A stretch of DNA of 64,000 bases from Polynucleobacter sp. MWH-UH25E (GCF_018687095.1 NZ_CP061286.1:1240001-1304000), one strand, 5' to 3'. Positions 7,907 to 17,702 are shown, counted from the stretch's first letter. The notes: generated by a model from the letters alone, not told the origin. Made by a program: numbers and translations.

Positions 7907-8521
7907 ATGGCGCGTCACGAAGCACCTACTGATGCACTCGGTCGATTGATCGAAGCATTAAGAGTACTGCCTGGAGTAGGGCCTAAGTCTGCGCAGCGCA
8001 TGGCCTTCTATTTATTGCAGCATGACCGCAATGGCGCTGCTGTGTTAGCAGAGTCCTTAGGCGAAGCAGTTGAAACCGTAGGTCATTGCACCCGTTGCAA
8101 TACTTTTTCTGAAACACCCATTTGCACCACTTGCTCCGATGGTCGTCGTGACCCGTCTTTGCTGTGTATTGTTGAGACACCTGCTGACCAAGTAATGATT
8201 GAGCAAACCTTGAGTTTCAAAGGTAATTACTTTGTACTCATGGGTCGGATTTCACCGCTCGATGGCATGGGCCCGAATGAAATTCATTTTGACCGCTTAC
8301 TAGCTCGTATTGAAAATCCAGATACGGGTGTACCTATTCGGGAAGTAGTACTCGCTACCAACTTTACGAGTGAGGGCGAGGCTACTGCTCATTACATTGG
8401 TGAAGTGCTTAAAACCAAGGGCATCAAAGTTACCCGCATTGCTCGTGGTATTCCAGTGGGCGGTGAGCTTGAGTATGTGGATGCAGGCACGCTTGCTAGA
8501 GCCTTGATGGATCGCCGCTGA
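7907..8521 (+). CDS. recR: Recombination mediator protein RecR
   Basis: RecR acts with RecO (and RecF) to load RecA on gapped DNA. At 204 aa it has the usual length. The N-terminal helix-hairpin-helix is VLPGVGPKSAQRMAFYLL, followed by a C4 zinc finger (HCTRCNTFSETPICTTC) and a Toprim domain (LLCIVETPADQVMIEQT...), with the C-terminal RGIPVGGELEYVDAGTLARAL. It ends the dnaX-ybaB-recR run. Confidence 0.97.
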   Translation: MARHEAPTDALGRLIEALRVLPGVGPKSAQRMAFYLLQHDRNGAAVLAESLGEAVETVGHCTRCNTFSETPICTTCSDGRRDPSLLCIVETPADQVMIEQTLSFKGNYFVLMGRISPLDGMGPNEIHFDRLLARIENPDTGVPIREVVLATNFTSEGEATAHYIGEVLKTKGIKVTRIARGIPVGGELEYVDAGTLARALMDRR

Positions 8522-8738
8522 TTTCATTGGGTTGTAGCGTGGTATCAAGGGCACACTAATTGACCCAATGACTTCAAATTGTCATTTCCTCGACATAAAT
8601 ACTAGGTAAATTGCTCCGTTTTGGGGATAATTTGGGCTGCGCCACCGTTGGGCTTCAATTCCAGTCGGTGACTTGCTTGAATTTCCATCAATCTGTTGCC
8701 TCTCTAGTTTGCTGGGCAACCCAATCTGAAAACTGTGA
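8522..8738. other. recR-porin spacer with inverted repeats
   Basis: CATTGGGT (8525-8532) pairs with ACCCAATG (8563-8570) around a 30-nt loop just after the recR stop. A second repeat, ATGAC-N8-GTCAT-TT (8568-8586), follows directly and may act as a weak terminator. CACCG/CGGTG arms occur further down. No confident promoter for the porin was found. Confidence 0.4.
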
Positions 8739-10157
8739 ATGACTCGCAAATTTTTGCTCATTCTCCTGCTAAGTGTATTGAGTGCTTTTGCGCATGCGCA
8801 AAGGGCAGGGTCAGGTGCCGACCAGATTGCCAGTTTTGCTAATGATTTAGATTGGTTGCCAACCGAAGGTGAGTTCTTAGGTTTACCTGTGAACGTGCAT
8901 GGTCAAACTACATACATTAATCAGCGCTATAACAACTTCAATTCTCAATATCAGGGACAGAATAGCTTATCGTCACTCAAGTCGATGAGCTACACCTGGT
9001 CTGGCACATTATTTTTTGGCGCACGCTTAGCGCAAGACACGGATATTTATTTCAATCCCGAAGTGGTTTCTGGCGTGCCGTTTTCTGGGTTAACTGGTTT
9101 TGGCGGTTTTACCAACGGTGAAGCAACTCGCGCGCAAGGTGCGCAAGCCCATTTTTATTCTGCAAGAGCATTCTTGCGTCAAACAATTAATCAAGAAGGT
9201 GGTAAGGTTGAATTAGCAAACGATGCTAATCAGATTGCCCAGACGGTAAGCAGCAATCGTTTTGTCATTACTGCTGGTCAATTTTCTACATTAGATATTT
9301 TTGACGATAGTCGTTACGCAAAAGACCCTCGTGTGCAGTTCATGAACTGGGGCAATATGACCTACTTGGCGTATGACTATGCTGCCGATGCCCGCGGCTA
9401 CAGCTGGGGCTTGGCGGGTGAATGGTACCGTGATAACTGGGTGTTTAGAGCATCGCGAATGCTAACTCCAAAGATTCCAAATCAACTCAATCTCAATTGG
9501 CAAATTTTTAACGCTTATGGCGACCAAATTGAAGTAGAGCGTCAACATACTATCGGTGATTTACCTGGTAAGGTCAGTGTGCTGGGTTATCGCAATCGCA
9601 TGCTGATGGCGCGTTACTCTGATGCTACCAATTACCTACTTGCTAATCCAGATTCCAGAGGTACGCAGGCTTTATTTAACGTGCGCAATAATTTTCAATA
9701 CAAAACGGGTATTGGTGTGAATGCAGAGCAAGCGTTAACAAAAGATATGGGCATCTATATGAGGGCCTTCACATCTGATGGCCATACCGAAACAATGTCA
9801 TTTGCAGAAGCAGACCAATCCTTATCAGTTGGTATGGGCATTAATGGTGAGCGATGGGGTAGGGCAAAAGATACGATTGGTGTATCAGCCATGCTCAATG
9901 GCATTTCAGTGAATCGCCGCGCTTACTTACAAGCAGGTGGCATTTCTAACTTCGTTGGTGATACGCCGTATCCGTATGTCAGCCCAGCGCAAACGATTAG
10001 CTACAAACCTGAGCGGGTGAGTGAGTTCTATTACAACGCCTTGTTAGTGCAAAACGTACTCTTGGGTTTGAACTATCAACACATCATTAATCCTGCCTAT
10101 AACGCCGCTCGCGGCCCAGTAAATGTGGTCTCGTTTAGGGTTCATGCCGAGTTTTAG
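8739..10157 (+). CDS. OprB-family carbohydrate-type outer membrane porin
   Basis: This outer membrane beta-barrel has 472 aa. It has a signal peptide (MTRKFLLILLLSVLSAFAHA, cut near AHA|QR) and ends in an aromatic strand with terminal Phe (VVSFRVHAEF), as barrel proteins do. Family features of OprB include NVHGQTTYINQ, NGEATRAQGAQAHFYSARAFLRQT, TAGQFSTLDIFDDSRYAKDPR and ADARGYSWGLAGEWY. OprB porins let sugars and other small solutes diffuse across the outer membrane; the substrate here is unknown. It lies ahead of an RND efflux operon, from which it is separated by its own promoter region, so a joint role is not certain. Confidence 0.8.
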   Translation: MTRKFLLILLLSVLSAFAHAQRAGSGADQIASFANDLDWLPTEGEFLGLPVNVHGQTTYINQRYNNFNSQYQGQNSLSSLKSMSYTWSGTLFFGARLAQDTDIYFNPEVVSGVPFSGLTGFGGFTNGEATRAQGAQAHFYSARAFLRQTINQEGGKVELANDANQIAQTVSSNRFVITAGQFSTLDIFDDSRYAKDPRVQFMNWGNMTYLAYDYAADARGYSWGLAGEWYRDNWVFRASRMLTPKIPNQLNLNWQIFNAYGDQIEVERQHTIGDLPGKVSVLGYRNRMLMARYSDATNYLLANPDSRGTQALFNVRNNFQYKTGIGVNAEQALTKDMGIYMRAFTSDGHTETMSFAEADQSLSVGMGINGERWGRAKDTIGVSAMLNGISVNRRAYLQAGGISNFVGDTPYPYVSPAQTISYKPERVSEFYYNALLVQNVLLGLNYQHIINPAYNAARGPVNVVSFRVHAEF

Positions 10158-10191
10158 GGTCTGAATAGCCGATTGGCAGGGTATATAAATG

Positions 10192-10313
10192 ATTATTCTC
10201 TTTAGAATCAATAGGATAGGAAATGCTAATTATTCGACATTTGCGTTTTCTACCCTATAATCCTTAGAACCCCCTAATTTGGGCGCTCTTTTTGGGCAAA
10301 ACCGCATTAGGGG
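10192..10313 (+). promoter_or_regulatory. Promoter, upstream dyad and leader hairpin of the RND efflux operon
   Basis: TTCGAC (10233-10238) and TATAAT (10256-10261) are 17 bp apart, a good sigma-70 promoter. Upstream is a dyad ATTCT-CTTT-AGAAT (10195-10208) that could bind a regulator. Downstream, the roughly 95-nt leader contains CCCCTAAT (10271-10278) pairing with ATTAGGGG (10306-10313) around a 27-nt region with its own TTTTGGGCAAAA element. The hairpin lies just after the inferred start of transcription, so it could control elongation, stability or translation. Confidence 0.6.
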
Positions 10314-10363
10314 CTATAAAAACAGCATTTTTGAATTTGACAGATAAATAGGGACAGCTGCCT

Positions 10364-11908
10364 TTGTTGATATTCGGCACACGCAAAATTAGCGCATTCA
10401 AATATCAGGAAATTGCCTTCCTAGCGCTAGCGCCCCTACTATTTTCTGCAGCCTTTTCTTTTTCTTTAATTGCTTCTGCGCAAACTGGTGATACACCACC
10501 AGCAAGTGTGACGGTTCAATCCGGTGATGCTTTATCAGCACCGCCATCGATTGGTGCGCAACTCAGTGCGCAAAACGCACCAGTAGAAAAGTCATCGAAG
10601 GCCTCTGAATTATTTACACCAGTGACTAAAGCAAATACGCCGAAGAACTTTGTGAAGAGCGCTCCATCGGGTCCTGTTGAAATGGATCTGCGTCAACTTT
10701 GGAATGAGCTCAAGCTCAATAACCCACAGTTAGCATCTCTGCGCGAGTCTTACTTATCTGCTAAAGCAACTGTTCCACAAATCGCTGCACCAGCAAATCC
10801 TCAAGTTGGATTAGTGTGGTCAGGTATGCCGGTCAATTCTCCATTTGCATTGGGGGGTGCGAACGCGCCAACACCGCAAAACCCACAAGGCATTAGCAGT
10901 AATAACTCGATTTCTGTTGCGCAGCCCTTCCAGTTTCCTGGCAAGAAGAGTTTGGCTGCTGATATTGCTGATACCAATGCAGAGTCCTTATTAGCCCAGT
11001 CTGAATCTACTTACTTGCAGTTGGGTGCGCAGCTCTCGACCTTGTACTACAACACCTTAGCAACCCAAAAGCAATTGCAGGTTCTCAAAGAATCTGTAGT
11101 GCGCCTAGAGATGATTAAGAACGTAGCTAAGGCGCGCTATGCCAATAACGCAGCAGCTTATGTTGAGTATCTCAATGCACAAGTCGCACAGAGCGCAGCA
11201 GAAGCAGATCAATTTAATTTAGAACGTCAGCTTGAAGTGGGTATTAAGAACATCAACACTTTGATTGGTCGTCACTCCAGAGAAAAATTGATTCTTAAAG
11301 GCGATGGTCGTCGTGCGCTAGCACCAGTGCCCACCCTATTGGAGTTAGAAGATTACGCCGAATCAAGTCATCCCAGTCTTAAGAGCTCTGCGCTGCAACT
11401 GGATGCCGCGCGCAAAGGTGTCACATTGGCAAAGAAAGCTTACTTGCCAGACTTTCAGGTGATTGGTTCTTCATACACGCCACGCGGCCCATTCTCTGCA
11501 AACAATGGCGCCTTGTTTTATCAGTTTGAATTAGATCTGATTATTCCGCTGTACTTCTTTACCAAAGAAAAGTATGGTGTCGAGCAAGCCATGCGGAATC
11601 AAGCTTCTGCTGAAGCCAGTGAGATTTCGAATCGTCAGCAAGTCGTGTTGGCAGTGAACTCTGCTTATGCTGCTTATCAGCAAGCCAAAACAGCGACTAC
11701 CTTCTTAAAGGATCGCCAAGTGCCTCAAGCAGATGCTGCTTACAAGGTGGGATTGATTCAGTATTCCAATAATGGTCAGGGCTTTAATGATTTATTGACA
11801 GCCCAAACACAGTTACGTAATTTGGAGGTGCAATTGGCCCTAGCCGAAGCAAACCTTCTGCAAGCACAAGCCGCATTGATGGTGACTGCTGGAAAAGAAC
11901 CTTTTTAA
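10364..11908 (+). CDS. TolC/CzcC-family outer membrane efflux protein
   Basis: This is the outer membrane channel of a tripartite RND pump, 514 aa. A hydrophobic export signal ends near SLIASAQTG, followed by an Ala/Ser/Pro-rich low-complexity stretch and then two OEP repeats with long coiled-coil helices (MDLRQLWNELKLNNPQLASL... and LLELEDYAESSHPSLKSSAL...). There is no ATG before residue 107, so the start must be the TTG at 10364 (or 10367), preceded by AGGGAC. The adaptor gene follows within a few bases and the pump gene comes next, so the three form one operon. Confidence 0.88.
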   Translation: MLIFGTRKISAFKYQEIAFLALAPLLFSAAFSFSLIASAQTGDTPPASVTVQSGDALSAPPSIGAQLSAQNAPVEKSSKASELFTPVTKANTPKNFVKSAPSGPVEMDLRQLWNELKLNNPQLASLRESYLSAKATVPQIAAPANPQVGLVWSGMPVNSPFALGGANAPTPQNPQGISSNNSISVAQPFQFPGKKSLAADIADTNAESLLAQSESTYLQLGAQLSTLYYNTLATQKQLQVLKESVVRLEMIKNVAKARYANNAAAYVEYLNAQVAQSAAEADQFNLERQLEVGIKNINTLIGRHSREKLILKGDGRRALAPVPTLLELEDYAESSHPSLKSSALQLDAARKGVTLAKKAYLPDFQVIGSSYTPRGPFSANNGALFYQFELDLIIPLYFFTKEKYGVEQAMRNQASAEASEISNRQQVVLAVNSAYAAYQQAKTATTFLKDRQVPQADAAYKVGLIQYSNNGQGFNDLLTAQTQLRNLEVQLALAEANLLQAQAALMVTAGKEPF

Positions 11909-11917
11909 GGAGTGGTT

Positions 11918-13177
11918 TTGAAGGACAAACTCATTCACCTCTACAAGCGAGCGATTGCAGAAGTGCAAAAGCTTCGGGATAAGCTTTCTGCCCGCATTGC
12001 TGCTAATACCAATGAGATTCATCGTTCCTACTGGGCTTTACCTCCAGAGACCCGTGCTCGTTTACGCTTAGTCATTATTTGTACTTCTATTTTGATGCTC
12101 GGTATTGTGATTGGTTTGTTCGTGAACGTGAATCGCCCAGTCAAATTAGAAAAGAGTGACAAAGTATTAAAAGTGGAAAGTACTGGCGCTATGGAGCTCA
12201 AGCTTCCTGGTGTGGAACTGAACCCGAATATTTATGTGTTCCAAGACGCAACTCTAGTGACAGTGCCAGTTGAATTGAAAGTGCCAGGTCGCTTGGCGTT
12301 TAATGCAGAAAAATCTAAAGTGCTCTCCGCTAGAGCGCCAGGCAGAGTAGAGCGCATCTACGCATTTGATGGGGCTGCCGTTGAAGTAGGCTCTCCAGTC
12401 ATCGAGCTCTATAGCCCAGAATTTATCTCCGCGCAGCAAGAGTATTTGCTCTCATCTAAAACCGCTAAGGTGCTCGAGAGTAATAAAACGATGAGTGATC
12501 TCTTGGGCGATGCACAAATTACTCAGCAAGCTGCCGCCAACCGGATGCGTAACTTAGGTGCTGGTGATGGTGATATCAAGGCGTTAGAAAAGAGTGGCAA
12601 AACCCAAACTAACCTCATCATGCGCTCACCTTTGCAAGGTGTTGTTGTCAAGCGTGCTGTAGAGCCAGGCTCAATTGTGAACGCCGGTGATGTGCTGGTG
12701 ACTTTGGCTAATCCAAAAGAGCTGTGGTTCTTGGGCAATATCTTTGAGCAAGATATTCGGAAGATTCAAAAAGGGCAGACCATGATTCTGCGTACTGAGT
12801 CTTATCCTGATAAAGAGTTTGTGGCAACGGCTAACTACATTGCACCTACTATCGATCCAGAGACTCATGCATTACTCATTCGTTGCGATGTAGAAAATCC
12901 AGATGGTCTATTGCGTCCGGATATGTATGTCAGCGCGCGCCTAAAGACTGCAGAAGCGGAAGCGGTGGTGGTGCCTCAGTCTGCAATTGTCCGGGTGCGC
13001 GAGATGCGTTATGCCATCATTAAAATTGGCAAAGACTCCTATAGACGATTTGCTGTTAAAGGCTATGACCTTGATGGCAAACGCTTTGCTGTCACCGAAG
13101 GGCTTGAGCCCGGCATGAAGGTGCTTACTGATGGCGCGGTCTTATTAAATGACCGTTTTGCCAAGCAGGAGGAATAA
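11918..13177 (+). CDS. RND efflux periplasmic adaptor (HlyD/CzcB family)
   Basis: This membrane-fusion protein links the pump to the TolC-like channel; about 419 aa. An N-terminal cytoplasmic region leads into one membrane helix (LRLVIICTSILMLGIVIGLFV, about residues 50-70). The lipoyl/barrel-sandwich halves (VLSARAPGRVERIYAFDGAAVEVGSPV and NLIMRSPLQGVVVKRAVEPG) flank an alpha-hairpin, and a beta-barrel and membrane-proximal domain end the chain. AAGGAG (11907-11912) sits 5 bp before the TTG at 11918, which is preferred over the GTG at 11912. Confidence 0.88.
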   Translation: MKDKLIHLYKRAIAEVQKLRDKLSARIAANTNEIHRSYWALPPETRARLRLVIICTSILMLGIVIGLFVNVNRPVKLEKSDKVLKVESTGAMELKLPGVELNPNIYVFQDATLVTVPVELKVPGRLAFNAEKSKVLSARAPGRVERIYAFDGAAVEVGSPVIELYSPEFISAQQEYLLSSKTAKVLESNKTMSDLLGDAQITQQAAANRMRNLGAGDGDIKALEKSGKTQTNLIMRSPLQGVVVKRAVEPGSIVNAGDVLVTLANPKELWFLGNIFEQDIRKIQKGQTMILRTESYPDKEFVATANYIAPTIDPETHALLIRCDVENPDGLLRPDMYVSARLKTAEAEAVVVPQSAIVRVREMRYAIIKIGKDSYRRFAVKGYDLDGKRFAVTEGLEPGMKVLTDGAVLLNDRFAKQEE

Positions 13178-16100
13178 TTGAGTTTTGTTACCTCCTTCAT
13201 TCGGGGAGTCTTAGACAAGCGCGTCGTGATTTTGTTCGCGGCGGCCGTTTTGTTAATACTGGGTGCATTTAGTCTTAAGCAACTGCCGATTCAGCCTTAC
13301 CCTGGCGTGGCGCCATTAACCATTCAAGCGATTTCGCAATGGCCTGGTAGGAGTACGACTGAAGTTGAGCAACAAGTCACAATCCCGGTTGAGAATGCCT
13401 TAGCTGGTATTCCTGGGGTTAAAGCATTTCGCTCGGTATCACTCTTTGGTTTGTCTGTTGTTACCCTGAAATTTAATGACAACGCCGATCCATTTAAAGT
13501 TCGTCAAATTTTCATTACCAATTTAGGTAATGTGGCATTCCCACCAGGCGTGAGTTCTAGCGTTAGCCCAGACTCTGATGCAACAGGCGAGATTTTGCGT
13601 TACCAGGTGGCATCTGACTACGCATCACCTACACGTTTAAAGACCTTACAAAACTACGAGATCTATAAAGAGCTCAAGCAAACACCAGGTATTGCTGATG
13701 TGTCTTCATTTGGCGGTAAGGTGCGTCAATACCAAGTGATTGTGAGTCCAGAGAGCTTGCAATCTAAAGGGGTGACCATTCCGCAGTTAATCGATGCCTT
13801 ATCTAAAGCCAATGACAATACTGGCGGTGGCATTTTGCCAAGTGGCGAGCAGCAGTTTGTGGTTCGTGGTGTTGGCCTATTGCGCAACATTGATGACATC
13901 AAGCAGGTGGTGATTGCCGTAAATAAGGGTGTGCCAGTTCGTATTGGCGATGTGGCAACTGTGGTGATTGGTAATGCGCCTCGCTTAGGCATGTTCCAGT
14001 TTGATGATAATCCAGATTCAGTTGAAGGTATTGTGTATCTGCGCCGGGGTGAGAACGCTTCTGAAGTATTGGCTCGTGTTCGTGAAAAGATCGACAACAT
14101 CAACAACCACATCTTGCCACCGGGTATTCAGGTAAAACCTTTTTACGATCGCCAGGTATTGCTTGATATTACGGTGGGCACCGTAAAGCACACCATGTTT
14201 TTTGGTATCACCATGGTCTTGGTATTGCTCTACGTGTTCTTAGGTAATTTGCGAGCAGCAGCTGTGGTGGCAGCAGTCATACCGCTAGCGCTTTGCTTCT
14301 CGTTCATCATGATGTACCTCTTTAATGTGCCCGCGAATTTGATTTCTCTGGGCGCAATTGACTTTGGGGTCATCGTAGACGCCGCTGTCATCATTACTGA
14401 AAACGTCATGCGTCATATGGAAGAGGGTGGCAAGCGCGTTAATCAAAGCATCATCTTGGCTACCAGTGAAGTGCAACGCGCCATGGTGTATTCAACGAGC
14501 ATCATCATCGTTGCTTACTCACCACTATTTTTGATGGGCGGCGTTGAGGGCATCATCTTTAAACCTATGGCATTCACCATGGGTTTTGCGCTGATTGCCT
14601 CTATCGTACTCAGCTTGACCTTCTTGCCCGCTTCGATGTCCTACGTCTTTGGTCAAAACTTTCATCACGAGCCACCAAAATTTATTACTTGGATATTGCA
14701 GCATTACCGTCCTTTATTGCGTAAGTGGATGGATCACCCGCGTCATGTGATTGCAATCTCATTATTTATTTTGGGTGTGACCTTATTAAGCGCGATTCGC
14801 TTAGGTACCGCTTTCTTGCCGACCTTGGAAGAGAACAATATCTGGTTACGTGTGGTCTTGCCCAATACAGTGGATTTGAACTACTCGGTTGAAGTGGCTA
14901 ATCAATTGCGTGAGACCTTCTTAAAACAACCTGAGCTAGAGCGCGTCGCCGTACAGATTGGCCGTCCTGATGATGGCACCGATTCCACCGGGGTATTCAA
15001 CCAAGAGTACGGCTTGTACCTTAAAGCCCCTGACAAAATGCCAAAGGGCACATCAAAAAATGATTTGATTAAGCATTTGCAGGCGGAGCTCGACAAGATT
15101 CCGGGTGTTAAGTACAGCTTCTCGCAATATATCCAAGACAACGTCAATGAGGCTCTATCTGGCGTGAAGGGCGAGAACTCTGTCAAGATTTTTGGTTCAG
15201 ACTTGGAGGTGCTAGCCCAAAAAGCGCATGAGGTGGTGGAGCAACTCAAAAAAGTTCGCGGCATCGAGGATGAGAACATTCTTAAAGAGCTTGGTCAGCC
15301 AACATTGAACATTCGGATTGATCGTGAACAAGCGGCACGCTATGGTGTGAACGTAAGCGACATTCAAACGGTAGTTGCAAACTCTATTGGTGGCGCCCCT
15401 GTTACTAACTTCTTGGAAGAGGAGAAGACTTTCGGGGTTGCTGTGCGCTTAAATGAAGCTAGCCGTAACGATATTCCTGATGTGGCGAACCTCTTGATTG
15501 ATACGCCCAATGGACAAAAGGTTCCATTAAGCATGGTTGCGCAGGTGCAACTGACCGATGGCCCATTCTTTATCTATCGTGAAGCAGGTAAGCGCTACAT
15601 TGCAGTGATCTTTAGCGTACGTGGTCGAGATCTAGGAAGTGCGGTAGAAGACGCTAAGTATTTAGTGCAAAAGAATGTTGCCTTACCAACGAACTACAAC
15701 ATTGTTTGGGACGGTCAGTTCAATCAGATGAAAGCTGCGCAGCAAAAGTTGATGGTCATCATTCCATTGACGCTAGTGGCTATTTTCTTGCTATTGGTAA
15801 CCGCGCTAGGGAACTTCCGTGATGCGGTGATAGTCTTAATTAATGTCCCATTCGCTGCGATTGGCGGCATTATCGCTTTGCATCTAGGTGGCGAGACTTT
15901 GAGTATTTCTGCTTTGTTTGGCTTCTTATCTTTGTTTGGTATCGCGATTCAGGATGGTGTGATTCTGATTTCTTATATCAATAAGACCGTTGCCGAAGAG
16001 CATGCTGCCATGAAAGATGCCATGGTGGATGGTGCGGCATTGCGTGTTCGTCCAGTATTGATGACTGCGATGTTGGCGGGCTTGGGTCTATTACCTGCAG

Positions 16101-16255
16101 CGCTTTCCCATTCGATTGGTTCGGAAGCGCAACGCCCACTCGCATTGGTAATTGTGGGGGGTATGGTAACCACAACAGTTCTGACTCTCTTAGTGTTGCC
16201 AGTTATTTACGCCGCTATGAGAGCGCGCGGTCAGCATAAACCTGGATTGGTATAA
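13178..16255 (+). CDS. RND heavy-metal-type efflux transporter (CzcA/CusA family)
   Basis: This inner membrane proton-driven pump has 1025 aa. TM1 starts at FIRGVLDKRVVILFAAAVLL. The heavy-metal-efflux TM4 motif is present as DFGVIVDAAVIITEN; the charged D, D and E of CzcA are kept and the usual DG is DA. Two large periplasmic loops and a C-terminal six-helix half follow (DAVIVLINVPFAAIGGIIALHLGG, then FGFLSLFGIAIQDGVILISYI). The metal or organic substrate cannot be assigned. It starts with TTG behind AGGAGG, directly abutting the adaptor stop. surE follows after only 2 bp. Confidence 0.9.
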   Translation: MSFVTSFIRGVLDKRVVILFAAAVLLILGAFSLKQLPIQPYPGVAPLTIQAISQWPGRSTTEVEQQVTIPVENALAGIPGVKAFRSVSLFGLSVVTLKFNDNADPFKVRQIFITNLGNVAFPPGVSSSVSPDSDATGEILRYQVASDYASPTRLKTLQNYEIYKELKQTPGIADVSSFGGKVRQYQVIVSPESLQSKGVTIPQLIDALSKANDNTGGGILPSGEQQFVVRGVGLLRNIDDIKQVVIAVNKGVPVRIGDVATVVIGNAPRLGMFQFDDNPDSVEGIVYLRRGENASEVLARVREKIDNINNHILPPGIQVKPFYDRQVLLDITVGTVKHTMFFGITMVLVLLYVFLGNLRAAAVVAAVIPLALCFSFIMMYLFNVPANLISLGAIDFGVIVDAAVIITENVMRHMEEGGKRVNQSIILATSEVQRAMVYSTSIIIVAYSPLFLMGGVEGIIFKPMAFTMGFALIASIVLSLTFLPASMSYVFGQNFHHEPPKFITWILQHYRPLLRKWMDHPRHVIAISLFILGVTLLSAIRLGTAFLPTLEENNIWLRVVLPNTVDLNYSVEVANQLRETFLKQPELERVAVQIGRPDDGTDSTGVFNQEYGLYLKAPDKMPKGTSKNDLIKHLQAELDKIPGVKYSFSQYIQDNVNEALSGVKGENSVKIFGSDLEVLAQKAHEVVEQLKKVRGIEDENILKELGQPTLNIRIDREQAARYGVNVSDIQTVVANSIGGAPVTNFLEEEKTFGVAVRLNEASRNDIPDVANLLIDTPNGQKVPLSMVAQVQLTDGPFFIYREAGKRYIAVIFSVRGRDLGSAVEDAKYLVQKNVALPTNYNIVWDGQFNQMKAAQQKLMVIIPLTLVAIFLLLVTALGNFRDAVIVLINVPFAAIGGIIALHLGGETLSISALFGFLSLFGIAIQDGVILISYINKTVAEEHAAMKDAMVDGAALRVRPVLMTAMLAGLGLLPAALSHSIGSEAQRPLALVIVGGMVTTTVLTLLVLPVIYAAMRARGQHKPGLV

Positions 16256-16257
16256 GC

Positions 16258-17049
16258 ATGTCAACACAACCCCATATCTTGGTATCTAACGATGATGGCT
16301 ATTTGGCGCCAGGCTTGCTGGCGCTAGTAAATGCTGTACGTCCTATGGGTCGCATTACTGTGATTGCTCCAGAGCAAAACCATAGCGGCGCTTCTAATTC
16401 TCTGACACTCTCAAGACCGCTCTCGATTCATCGCGTTGCCGGTGGAGAGCGTGACGGATTTTTCTTTATCAATGGCACGCCCACAGATTGTGTGCACGTA
16501 GCCATGACTGGTTTCTTGGACGAGAAACCTGACCTCGTCATTTCCGGAATCAATCAGGGCGAGAACATGGGTGAAGACGTTCTGTACTCAGGTACAGTCG
16601 CGGCCGCTATTGAAGGGGTAATGTTTGGCGTGCCAGGGATTGCTTTTTCCCAAATTGATCGTGGCTGGAATCGGATTGACGATGCCGCTAAGGCGGCGCA
16701 CGACATCGTGGCGCAAATGCTGGTGTCGAGCTTGAACCAAAATCATACTGATGGCATGGCAGCTTTACTGAATGTCAATATTCCCAATCGTCCATATGAG
16801 GACTTGTACCGTTGGCGCGTAACTCGCTTGGGTAACCGCCATCATTCACAACCAGTAGTGGTGCAAGATAGCCCACGTGGTGACAAGATTTATTGGATTG
16901 GTGCGGCAGGGCATGTCAAAGATAATTCTGAAGGCACGGATTTTCATGCGATTGATGATGGATGTATTTCAATCACCCCAATGCAATTAGATTTAACGCA
17001 TCACGCGCGTTTAGCAGCGATGCGTGCAAATGGTTGGGACCGCGGTTGA
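16258..17049 (+). CDS. surE: 5'/3'-nucleotidase SurE
   Basis: SurE is a stationary-phase survival phosphatase acting on nucleoside 5'- and 3'-monophosphates, metal dependent and cytoplasmic; 263 aa. The N-terminal motif ILVSNDDGYLAPG carries the metal-binding Asp pair. APEQNHSGASNSLTL and GTPTDCVHVA, plus SGINQGENMGEDVLYSGTVAAA, are family signatures. The start lies 2 bp after the czcA-like stop, so it may be transcribed from the pump operon as well. It is the first gene of the classical surE-pcm-nlpD set. Confidence 0.96.
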   Translation: MSTQPHILVSNDDGYLAPGLLALVNAVRPMGRITVIAPEQNHSGASNSLTLSRPLSIHRVAGGERDGFFFINGTPTDCVHVAMTGFLDEKPDLVISGINQGENMGEDVLYSGTVAAAIEGVMFGVPGIAFSQIDRGWNRIDDAAKAAHDIVAQMLVSSLNQNHTDGMAALLNVNIPNRPYEDLYRWRVTRLGNRHHSQPVVVQDSPRGDKIYWIGAAGHVKDNSEGTDFHAIDDGCISITPMQLDLTHHARLAAMRANGWDRG

Positions 17050-17702
17050 AGCAGCCAGTAGAGCGATTCGCAGCCTATCGCCAGGCGCTTGCGGCCAAAG
17101 TGCATGCTACTGGCGTTAAGCACGGTAAAACACTAGAAGCGATTGCAACGGTTCCACGCCATGCTTTTATGGATCCGGGTTTGCATGCGCAGGCTTACGA
17201 AGATACTGCTTTACCCATTGGCCATGAGCAAACGATTTCTAAACCATCAGTAGTGGCGCGCATGATTGAGCTCATGCACAAACCGCGTCATCCCTTAGGT
17301 AAAGTATTAGAGATTGGTACAGGTTGTGGCTATCAAGCGGCCGTACTCAGTTTATTGGCTGATGAGGTGTATTCCATTGAACGGATTCGACCTCTACATG
17401 ATTTAGCTAGAGCGAAGTTGCGCCCATTTCGAATCAATAATCTGCGCCTAATTTATGGCGATGGTATTTTGGGTCTGCCACAAGCAGCACCATTTGACGG
17501 AATTATCTTGGCTGCCGCTGGCTTGGGCATCCCTGATGCTTTGCTGGATCAGTTGGCAATTGGCGGTCGCCTAGTGGCCCCTGTTGCCAAGAATGAAAAA
17601 GAGCAGCAATTGGTGATGGTAGAAAGAATGAGTTCCCAGCGTTATCAAAGAACCGTTCTGGACGGGGTCTTTTTCGTCCCCTTACAATCAGGGGTAGTAT
17701 GA
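17046..17702 (+). CDS. pcm: Protein-L-isoaspartate O-methyltransferase
   Basis: This SAM-dependent repair methyltransferase acts on damaged Asp/Asn residues; 218 aa from the proposed start. Motif I is VLEIGTGCGYQAAVLSLL, with LPIGHEQTISKPSVVARMIELM just before it (the substrate loop). The C-terminal strand order is normal (GRLVAPV). The reading frame is open far upstream inside surE, but homology begins around the TTG at 17046, which overlaps the surE stop (TTGA). nlpD begins in its last four bases (ATGA). Confidence 0.93.
   Translation: MKQPVERFAAYRQALAAKVHATGVKHGKTLEAIATVPRHAFMDPGLHAQAYEDTALPIGHEQTISKPSVVARMIELMHKPRHPLGKVLEIGTGCGYQAAVLSLLADEVYSIERIRPLHDLARAKLRPFRINNLRLIYGDGILGLPQAAPFDGIILAAAGLGIPDALLDQLAIGGRLVAPVAKNEKEQQLVMVERMSSQRYQRTVLDGVFFVPLQSGVV

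Noticed and set aside
10271..10313. Terminator of the porin gene
   Set aside because: It lies downstream of the RND promoter, has a 27-nt loop and no T-run after the closing stem, so a leader structure is preferred.
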